A DNA stretch of 64,000 bases from Arthrobacter sp. SLBN-112 (GTDB taxonomy: Bacteria; Actinomycetota; Actinomycetes; Actinomycetales; Micrococcaceae). Of this stretch, positions 58,175 through 64,000 are shown piece after piece. Every line of letters begins with the position of its first letter. Within the stretch, counting starts at the first letter, position 1. The notes under the pieces were generated by a model. That model made no database searches. It saw only the letters and a list, made by a program, of their open reading frames with translations, and was not told where the DNA came from. The position numbers were made by a program, and so were the translations under genes. The stretch lies in the NCBI RefSeq assembly GCF_006715225.1, contig NZ_VFMU01000001.1:1798001-1862000 (forward strand), written 5' to 3'.

Positions 58175-58845
58175 GAGGCACCGCCGTCCGTGGCGGCTGG
58201 CGCGGCGGGAACGTTAAGGAGCGTATCCACCCGGATGAGGATCTGCCCGGCCAACTCATCAACCGGCAGGTGGGCCGGGAGGACCAGGTACCGCTCCGGG
58301 TGGCCGGCGGCGAGGCTGAGGAAAGCTTCCCGGATCCTGGTGTGGAACTCGTCGGCCTCGGATTCAAGGCGGTCTTCCGCGGCCTGGCCGGCAGTCCGGC
58401 GCCGGCGGCCAAGTTGGGGGTCAACGTCCAAAAGGACTGTGAGGTGGGGCTGGAGGCCCGAGGTGGCCCACTCATTAAGGGAGCGTACCGCCTGCAGGCC
58501 CAGGTTGCGGCCGGCCCCTTGATAGGCAACGGAGGAGTCGATGTACCGGTCCGTCAGCACGATCTCACCACGGCTAAGAGCCGGGCGGATGACCTGGGTG
58601 GCGTGGGCTGCGCGGGAAGCGGCAAATATGAGTGCTTCCGTGTGGGCATCGATGTGGCCATTCCCGTGGTCCAGCACCAGCGACCGCAGTTTCTCGCCCA
58701 CAGGGGTGCCGCCGGGTTCACGGGTGCGCAGCACGGTGTAGCCACGGGACTCCAGTGCCGCCGCAAGCCTGGCCGCCTGGGTGGACTTGCCGGCACCATC
58801 GCCACCTTCGAAAGCGATGAATACGCCGGCCCTCTGTTTATTCAC
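58171..58845 (-). CDS. tmk: thymidylate kinase
   Basis: 224 residues from GTG 58845. P-loop FEGGDGAGKSTQAARL, dTMP-binding DRYIDSSVAYQGAGR and TREPGGTPVGEKLR are all present. It phosphorylates dTMP to dTDP for DNA synthesis. The length is normal. It is the first gene of the tmk-holB-hydrolase operon; the C-terminal tail (PAAPAATDGGAS) is low complexity. Confidence 0.96.
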   Translation of the reverse strand: MNKQRAGVFIAFEGGDGAGKSTQAARLAAALESRGYTVLRTREPGGTPVGEKLRSLVLDHGNGHIDAHTEALIFAASRAAHATQVIRPALSRGEIVLTDRYIDSSVAYQGAGRNLGLQAVRSLNEWATSGLQPHLTVLLDVDPQLGRRRRTAGQAAEDRLESEADEFHTRIREAFLSLAAGHPERYLVLPAHLPVDELAGQILIRVDTLLNVPAAPAATDGGAS

Positions 58846-58980
58846 TTCTCCAGCCTACCGAGGCATGCCGACATTTCCCGACCTGGAACTGCCTGGAAGG
58901 TGGCTGCCATGTGTACTGTGCCAGTCCACAAAGCGACACCGCTTTCCGGCGGATCCGGGAGGAACAGTACGCTTTTCACC

Positions 58981-60171
58981 ATGAGTCTTTCCGAGCATCA
59001 GGCCGCTTCCCTTTCACCGGAGACCGTGGTGGTGGCGGCGGGGCGTCCGCCGCGGGAAAGGGACCAGCCGGTCAATCCCCCCATTACCCTTTCCTCCACC
59101 TACTTCGGCACCGGCCCCCTGGGGGACGGGGACCGGGGTTACGGCCGCTACTCCAATCCCACCTGGGATCCGTTCGAGGAGGCGCTCGGGCAGCTTGAAG
59201 GATCCGCCCTTCCCGGCCTGCTCTACGCGTCGGGGCTGGCCGCGGTCAGTTCCGCGCTGTCCCTGGTTCCCGCCGGCGGCGTGCTGGTCATGCCCAACCA
59301 CAGCTATTCCGGCTCGCTGGTGATGGCCTCGGAGCTCGCCGAAAAGGGCTTCATCGAACTCCGGACCGTTGACATCGCCGACACCGACGCGGTGAAGGAC
59401 GCCCTGGCACCGAAAGGCCCGTCGTCGAAAGCCGCGGCAATGCTGTGGCTGGAAAGCCCCACGAACCCCATGCTGGGGATCGCGGACATGTCCGCCGTCG
59501 CGGAGGCCGCCCATGCAGTCGGGGCAATCGTTGTCACGGACAACACCTTCTCCACCCCCCTGGTGCAGCAGCCCCTGCTGCTCGGATCCGACGTCGTCCT
59601 CCACTCGGTGACCAAGTACCTCGCCGGGCACTCCGACGTCGTCCTCGGTGCGCTGGTCACCTCCAACCCGGACATCCGTTCATCGCTGCTCCACCACCGC
59701 ATCATCCACGGCGCCATCGCCGGTCCCTTCGAAGCCTGGCTCGCACTGCGTGGCCTGCGGACCCTCGCGCTGCGCGTGGAACGCTCACAGGAGTCGGCGA
59801 TGGTCCTCGCTGAACGGCTCGCCGGGCACCCCGGCATTGAATCCATCCGGTTCCCCGGCCTCGACACCGACCCCGGGCACGCCCGGGCCAAAGCGCAAAT
59901 GAAGGGGTTCGGCTCCATCATCTGCATCCAGGTGGCACCTGCAGCGGGCCTGGGCGGTGCCGACGCAGCGGACAAACTGGTGCAGGCGCTTGGTCTCTGG
60001 TTGCCTGCCACGTCCCTGGGCGGGGTGGAGTCCCTGATCGAACGCCGGCGCCGGCATTCAGCCGAACCCGCCAGCGTGCCGGAGAACCTGGTCCGGCTCA
60101 GCGTCGGGGTGGAAAACGTTGAGGACCTCTGGGCCGACCTGAAACAGGCGCTGGACACGCTGGAGGGTTAG
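58981..60171 (+). CDS. Cys/Met metabolism PLP-dependent enzyme (cystathionine gamma-synthase-like)
   Basis: 396 residues from ATG 58981. The fold-type I Cys/Met family is clear: INPPITLSSTYF-like VNPPITLSSTYFGTGPLG, RYSNPTWDPFEEAL, ESPTNPMLGIADM, DNTFSTPLVQQPLLLGSDVV and the PLP lysine in HSVTKYLAGHSDVVLG. The C-terminus WLPATSLGGVESLIERR and LVRLSVGVENVEDL is typical of gamma-synthases and lyases. It works in transsulfuration or methionine biosynthesis; synthase versus lyase is not decided by sequence alone. It begins 135 bases from the divergent tmk. Confidence 0.92.
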   Translation: MSLSEHQAASLSPETVVVAAGRPPRERDQPVNPPITLSSTYFGTGPLGDGDRGYGRYSNPTWDPFEEALGQLEGSALPGLLYASGLAAVSSALSLVPAGGVLVMPNHSYSGSLVMASELAEKGFIELRTVDIADTDAVKDALAPKGPSSKAAAMLWLESPTNPMLGIADMSAVAEAAHAVGAIVVTDNTFSTPLVQQPLLLGSDVVLHSVTKYLAGHSDVVLGALVTSNPDIRSSLLHHRIIHGAIAGPFEAWLALRGLRTLALRVERSQESAMVLAERLAGHPGIESIRFPGLDTDPGHARAKAQMKGFGSIICIQVAPAAGLGGADAADKLVQALGLWLPATSLGGVESLIERRRRHSAEPASVPENLVRLSVGVENVEDLWADLKQALDTLEG

Positions 60172-60180
60172 GCTGGGCTT

Positions 60181-60534
60181 GTGGACGGTCGAATCATCAT
60201 CGCGTACGTAGAGCAGGCAGTGTTCTTCATCCTTGGCCTGGTGGCACTGGGCCTTGAACTGTGGGCGTTCGTCGACTGCGCCCGGCACCGGGCCAACGCC
60301 TTCGAAGCCACGGGTAAGCGGACCAAGACGTTCTGGCTTGCCCTGACCGGTGCCGCGCTGCTGGTGGGCATCATGTCGCTGTTCGGCGCCGGCGGCGGCA
60401 TCATCAGCACCCTCGGCCTCTTCGGGCTCGCCGCGGTGGTGGCGGCCTCCGTCTACCTGGCCGACGTCCGCCCCGCAGTAAAGGACGCAGGCCGCGGCGG
60501 CAGCCGCAATATGGGCCCCTACGGTCCCTGGTGA
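60181..60534 (+). CDS. DUF2516 family membrane protein
   Basis: 117 residues from GTG 60181. Four hydrophobic segments and the family pattern ELWAFVDCARHRANAFEATGKRTKTFWLALT identify DUF2516, an actinobacterial membrane protein of unknown role. It starts 9 bases after the PLP enzyme stop, so both are probably co-transcribed. The C-terminal tail is Gly-rich. Confidence 0.9.
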   Translation: MDGRIIIAYVEQAVFFILGLVALGLELWAFVDCARHRANAFEATGKRTKTFWLALTGAALLVGIMSLFGAGGGIISTLGLFGLAAVVAASVYLADVRPAVKDAGRGGSRNMGPYGPW

Positions 60535-60554
60535 CCAGCGCTTAACCCAGCGCC

Positions 60555-61400
60555 TTAACCCAGCGGGGCCACCGCCTCCCAGTCCACCGTGAGTTCGCCC
60601 AGCCGCCACCTCGCCGGTCCGTCCTGGAGCGGCCATCCGGCGTCGCGCAGGCTTCGGCACATACCCACCCACCGCTGCCTGTTGCCAAACGAGGCAAGCG
60701 GCGCGCTCCCAAGCCATGCCCGGTCCATCGCCTGCATGAAGGCATGAACCGGTTCGCCCGGGACGTTGCGGTGGATCAACGCCTTGGGAAGCCGCTCGGC
60801 CACGTCCGAGGGCAGGTCAAAGCTGCCGAACCGCACGGAGATGCTTAAGGACAACGGGCGGTGTTGGTCCAGCGTCACCCAGGTCACGCGCCGCCCAATC
60901 TCGTCGCACGTGCCGTCAACGAAGATGCCCTCCGGTGACAACCTGTCCTGCACCAGCCGCCAGATGCCCTGGACATCGGCTTCCTCGTACTGGCGCAGGA
61001 CATTGAAGGCGCGGACCAGGACCGGACGGCCTGGAACTGGCAGTTCGAAGCCGCCCACGTGGAAGGTCAGCCCGGGCCGCTGCAGGGGAAGCGCAGCGCG
61101 GACGCGTCCGGGTTCGATTTCGATCCCGCAGACCCGTACGTCCGGCCGGACGGCAGCGAGCCTTTCATGAAGTTCGACGGCGGTGGCAGGGGTTGCGCCG
61201 TAGCCCAGGTCGACAACGAGGGGGTCAGCCGCGGACCGCAGGCGCCAGGCCTGCGGTCCGGCCAGCCAGCGGTCCACGCGGCGCATCCGGTTGGGATTGG
61301 TGGTGCCGCGGGTGACGTTGCCCACCGGGCGGCCATGCCGGGCGCCGGATGTCCTGCCGGAAAGTTGCGGGGCGTTCACCCGTTCAGCCTTTTGAACCAC
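60555..61400 (-). CDS. class I SAM-dependent methyltransferase
   Basis: 281 residues if GTG 61400 is the start (GTG 61379 is an alternative). SAM-binding motif I is [19 protein letters not shown], followed by the acidic [13 protein letters not shown] and a post-motif region [20 protein letters not shown]. The remaining 140 residues lack a recognised substrate domain. The target is unknown. It is convergent with the DUF2516 gene and divergent from gpmA. Confidence 0.82.
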   Translation of the reverse strand: MVQKAERVNAPQLSGRTSGARHGRPVGNVTRGTTNPNRMRRVDRWLAGPQAWRLRSAADPLVVDLGYGATPATAVELHERLAAVRPDVRVCGIEIEPGRVRAALPLQRPGLTFHVGGFELPVPGRPVLVRAFNVLRQYEEADVQGIWRLVQDRLSPEGIFVDGTCDEIGRRVTWVTLDQHRPLSLSISVRFGSFDLPSDVAERLPKALIHRNVPGEPVHAFMQAMDRAWLGSAPLASFGNRQRWVGMCRSLRDAGWPLQDGPARWRLGELTVDWEAVAPLG

Positions 61401-61498
61401 CGCACAACCCTATCCCCGCCGCCTGGGGAGACGGGCGCACGGCAGCTGGCCTTGTAACGCTGGGCGGGTGGCAACACTGCTCGGCTAGGATGAAAATC

Positions 61499-62245
61499 AT
61501 GACTTACAAGCTGATTCTGCTGCGCCACGGCCACAGCGAATGGAACGCCAAGAACCTCTTCACCGGCTGGGTGGACGTTGACCTGAACGACCAGGGCCGC
61601 GCGGAAGCAGCCCGCGGCGGTGAGCTGCTGGTGGAGAACAACATCCTCCCGGACGTGCTCTACACCTCCCTGCTGAAGCGGGCCATCAACACCGCGAACA
61701 TCGCCTTGGACAAGGCCGACCGCGGCTGGATCCCGGTCAAGCGCGACTGGCGCCTCAACGAACGCCACTACGGCGCACTGCAGGGCAAGGACAAGGCCCA
61801 GACACTGGCCGAATACGGCGAAGAGCAGTTCATGGAATGGCGCCGCTCCTACGACACCCCGCCGCCGCCCCTCGACGACGACTCCGAGTTCTCCCAGGCC
61901 CACGACCCCCGGTATGCGGACCTCGGCGAGGCCCTGCCGCGCACTGAATGCCTGAAGGATGTCCTGGTGCGGCTCCTGCCCTACTGGGAGTCTGACATCA
62001 AGGAAGATCTCAAGGCCGGCAAGACGGTCCTGGTCACCGCGCACGGCAACTCGCTGCGCGCCCTGGTCAAGCACCTCGACGGCATCAGCGACGAAGCCAT
62101 CGCAAGCCTGAACATCCCCACCGGCATCCCGCTGGTCTACGAACTGGACGAGGACTTCCGGCCGGTCAAGCCGGGCGGAACCTACCTTGACCCCGAGGCT
62201 GCCGAAGAGGCAATCCTGGCCGTCGCCAACCAGGGCAAGAAATAG
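61499..62245 (+). CDS. gpmA: 2,3-bisphosphoglycerate-dependent phosphoglycerate mutase
   Basis: 248 residues from ATG 61499 (AGGA 8 bases upstream; an in-frame ATG at 61490 is not favoured). Glycolytic/gluconeogenic enzyme that interconverts 3- and 2-phosphoglycerate. The phosphohistidine motif [20 protein letters not shown], the substrate block [11 protein letters not shown] and the second His in [17 protein letters not shown] are all present, and the length is exact for GpmA. It lies next to phoU/senX3, a layout conserved across actinobacteria. Confidence 0.97.
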   Translation: MTYKLILLRHGHSEWNAKNLFTGWVDVDLNDQGRAEAARGGELLVENNILPDVLYTSLLKRAINTANIALDKADRGWIPVKRDWRLNERHYGALQGKDKAQTLAEYGEEQFMEWRRSYDTPPPPLDDDSEFSQAHDPRYADLGEALPRTECLKDVLVRLLPYWESDIKEDLKAGKTVLVTAHGNSLRALVKHLDGISDEAIASLNIPTGIPLVYELDEDFRPVKPGGTYLDPEAAEEAILAVANQGKK

Positions 62246-62256
62246 GCAGTAGAACG

Positions 62257-62298
62257 ACGACGGCGGGCTGGTCACGTAAGTGGCCAGCCCGCCGTCGT
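62257..62298. terminator. terminator between gpmA and phoU
   Basis: A 19-bp stem with one G-T pair (outer arms ACGACGGCGGGCTGG / CCAGCCCGCCGTCGT), 4-base loop, 11 bases after the gpmA stop. It serves convergent gpmA and phoU. Confidence 0.82.
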
Positions 62299-62316
62299 AT
62301 ATCCGCTCTTAATGCG

Positions 62317-62979
62317 TCAGCTGTGCTCTGTTGCGTTCGGCTGCCATGCCCCGGTGACCAGGTACGTCACCTTCTGGGCTACGGAGACGCCGTGGTCGGC
62401 GAAGCGCTCGAAGTAGCGGCTGGCCAGGGCCACATCCACCGTGGTGGCGGGGGATTCGTTCCACTCAGGGGCGGCAATGGCCTTGAAGACGCTCAAGTGC
62501 AGGTCATTGATGGCCGTGTTGGCCTTGAGGATATCCCTGGCCACCTCCAGGTCGCGGCTCTCCAGCAGGAGCGTCAGCTTGTCGGCGATCTCCTGGTCGA
62601 GTTCGGCCATCCGGTTGAAGGTCTCCGTCATGGACGCCGGAATCACCATGGACGGGTACCGGAGACGGGCCAGCTGGGCGATGTGGCGGGCCAGGTCACC
62701 CATCCGCTCCAGGGATGCACTCATCCGGAGCGAACCCACGATCATGCGCAGGTCGCTGGCGACGGGGCCCTGCAGCGCCAAAATGTCGATGGCCCGCTCA
62801 TCAAGGCTGTTCTGCAGGAAGTCGATGCGCGCGTCCGCGGCGATGACATCCTGCGCGAGGTCAACGTCCGCTACCTGGAATGAGGTAGTGGCCTTGTTGA
62901 TCGCTTCGCTGACCAGCCGGGAGATCTCCACCAGCTGGTCACCGACCTGGGTGAGCTCTTCCTGAAAAACCTTACGCAC
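62317..62979 (-). CDS. phoU: phosphate signaling complex protein PhoU
   Basis: 220 residues from GTG 62979, where PhoU proteins usually begin (VRKVFQEELTQVGDQLVEIS); an ATG at 63042 would add 21 residues with no homology. Two PhoU repeats of three helices are seen, each with the metal-binding pattern ERMGDLARHIAQLA and RYFERFADHGVSVA. It relays phosphate-transporter status to the SenX3-type kinase. The gene is divergent from senX3, and a PHO-box-like repeat lies between them. Confidence 0.95.
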   Translation of the reverse strand: MRKVFQEELTQVGDQLVEISRLVSEAINKATTSFQVADVDLAQDVIAADARIDFLQNSLDERAIDILALQGPVASDLRMIVGSLRMSASLERMGDLARHIAQLARLRYPSMVIPASMTETFNRMAELDQEIADKLTLLLESRDLEVARDILKANTAINDLHLSVFKAIAAPEWNESPATTVDVALASRYFERFADHGVSVAQKVTYLVTGAWQPNATEHS

Positions 62980-63099
62980 GTAGGCGTCCTTTCCTTGGAA
63001 CTCCCGCCGGCCGCTCCGGGGCAGCAGGAATCGTGTCGCCATGAGGCGCTCTGACCACCAACTCTGTCACCGCCGGGTAAACGGTTATGCCCCCATAGA

Positions 63100-63116
63100 T
63101 GAACGTTAGTTGAACC
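63100..63116 (-). promoter_or_regulatory. putative PHO box (RegX3/PhoP site)
   Basis: On the minus strand GTTCAACTAAC is directly followed by GTTCATC, giving GTTCA repeats exactly 11 bases apart, as in actinobacterial PHO boxes (G(G/T)TCAYYYR(G/C) units). It lies about 120 bases before phoU and 60 bases before senX3. Confidence 0.55.
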
Positions 63117-63175
63117 GTTTGCCGGATGGGCCGGAAGGCGGCAGGGGCTTGAAGGCAAGAGCATAAAGTGGAGCT

Positions 63176-64000
63176 GTGGATCCTATGCTCATTGGTCTGG
63201 TGGCCGGCCTCATCGGCCTGGCGCTTGGCACGTTCGGCGTGCTCGCCTACCGGGTCAGCGAGAAGCAGCGCGAGCTGCTGGACATCGACGCCGGGGAACT
63301 GGCGCTGCCAGCCGGCGCAGCGGAGGTGCTCGCCGTCGTCGGACGCGCCTTTGTGGTGCTGGACGACGTGGACGGCGTGGTCCGTGCAAGCCCTGCCGCA
63401 TACGCATACGGCCTGGTCCGCGGACACACCGTGGTGCACAAGGAGCTCCTGGACATGACCGCCGGGGTCCGGCGGGACGGCGTCATCCTGGAAAAGCAGC
63501 TCGAACTCCCGCGCGGCCCGCTGGGCAAGGGAACCATCATCGTCCAGGTCCGTGCGGCCATGCTGGGTGAGGAATACATCCTGCTCCTGGCTGATGACCG
63601 GACGGAGATCACCCGCACCGAAGAGATCCGCAACGACTTCGTCGCCAACGTGTCGCACGAACTGAAAACCCCCGTGGGTGCCATCTCCCTGCTGGCAGAG
63701 GCGCTGGAATCCTCCGCCGACGACGAAGAAGCCGTCCGCCGCTTCGCCAAGCGCATGCACAAGGAGTCCGCCCGCCTTGCTGCCCTGGTCCAGGACATCA
63801 TTGAACTTTCCCGCCTGCAGGGCGCCAGCGTCACCCAGGAGGGCGGCCCGGTGGACATCAATGCCGTCATCGCCGAGGCGGTGGACCGGTCGCAGCTTCC
63901 CGCGGAGAGCAAGAACATCAGCATCGTGGTGGGCGGCCGCGCCGACGGCAAGGTCTTCGGCGACCAGGACCTGCTGGTGACGGCGCTGCGGAACCTCATC
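63176..64000 (+). CDS. senX3: SenX3-type sensor histidine kinase, 5' part (truncated by window)
   Basis: First 275 codons from GTG 63176; the gene runs off the window. A single N-terminal membrane helix (LIGLVAGLIGLALGTFGVLAY) is followed by a PAS-like domain (about 55-150, VVGRAFVVLDDVDGVVRASP). Then comes HisKA with the phosphoacceptor in NDFVANVSHELKTPVGAISL (about residue 161), and the start of HATPase (GDQDLLVTALRNLI, N box). SenX3 with RegX3 controls the phosphate-starvation response. The divergent phoU and upstream gpmA match the conserved actinobacterial cluster; the regX3 gene is expected just past 64000. Confidence 0.94.
   Translation, partial: MDPMLIGLVAGLIGLALGTFGVLAYRVSEKQRELLDIDAGELALPAGAAEVLAVVGRAFVVLDDVDGVVRASPAAYAYGLVRGHTVVHKELLDMTAGVRRDGVILEKQLELPRGPLGKGTIIVQVRAAMLGEEYILLLADDRTEITRTEEIRNDFVANVSHELKTPVGAISLLAEALESSADDEEAVRRFAKRMHKESARLAALVQDIIELSRLQGASVTQEGGPVDINAVIAEAVDRSQLPAESKNISIVVGGRADGKVFGDQDLLVTALRNLI

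Overview
This window is a chromosomal segment of a high-GC Gram-positive actinobacterium, most likely Arthrobacter or Pseudarthrobacter (Micrococcaceae). The evidence is uniformly high GC with strong G/C third-position bias, frequent GTG starts, a proteasome activator Bpa ending in GQYL, a DUF2516 protein, a GTP-type PEP carboxykinase, a ydaO-type leader in front of a cell-wall lytic enzyme, and a phoU/senX3 pair next to gpmA. Genus is inferred from gene content only. I see no insertion sequence, prophage, CRISPR array, rRNA or origin. Four tRNAs are present: Arg-ACG, Ser-GCT, Ser-TGA and Thr-CGT.

Layout. 0-8 kb: end of upp, a VOC protein, a lytic transglycosylase behind a c-di-AMP riboswitch, then a minus-strand run response regulator > histidine kinase > GT2-GtrA glycosyltransferase > GT39 transferase. 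8-13 kb: a receiver-less OmpR-type DNA-binding protein, a SixA-like phosphatase, and a divergent LysR/EamA exporter pair. 12.6-16.7 kb: a tightly overlapped operon (degenerate ABC ATPase > YhgE/Pip membrane protein > TetR > small membrane protein) with a TetR-type operator inside its promoter. 16.7-28 kb: a flavin disulfide reductase, tRNA-Arg, pckG, hmp/nsrR, phosphomannomutase, RecQ with a phosphoribosyltransferase-like C-terminus, and an MFS exporter. 28-38 kb: tRNA-Ser, GNAT, an S9 oligopeptidase, an FAD/NAD(P)-binding protein, and a 1510-residue secreted nuclease/5'-nucleotidase. 38-47 kb: tRNA-Ser, a quinone oxidoreductase, a PadR-ABC-FtsX operon, a DUF1540 protein, and cstA with its YbdD/YjiX partner. 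47-53 kb: bpa with a helical partner, an aldo/keto reductase, several hypotheticals and an NDH-2-like enzyme. 53-55.3 kb: a decaying or fast-evolving patch of small membrane proteins beside tRNA-Thr, with one apparent frameshift and one in-frame amber codon. 55.4-64 kb: tmk-holB-lipoprotein hydrolase operon, a Cys/Met-metabolism PLP enzyme, a methyltransferase, gpmA, phoU and the start of senX3.

Most genes are housekeeping or ordinary accessory functions: carbon starvation and gluconeogenesis (pckG, cstA, gpmA), nitric-oxide defence (nsrR-hmp), phosphate sensing and scavenging (phoU-senX3, secreted nuclease) and envelope modification. The best candidates for something under-described are the YhgE/Pip operon with a motif-less ABC ATPase, the RecQ-phosphoribosyltransferase fusion, the receiver-less winged-helix protein, the paralogous small membrane proteins at 53.7-55.1 kb, and a 46-bp intergenic repeat found at 9.9 and 20.5 kb.
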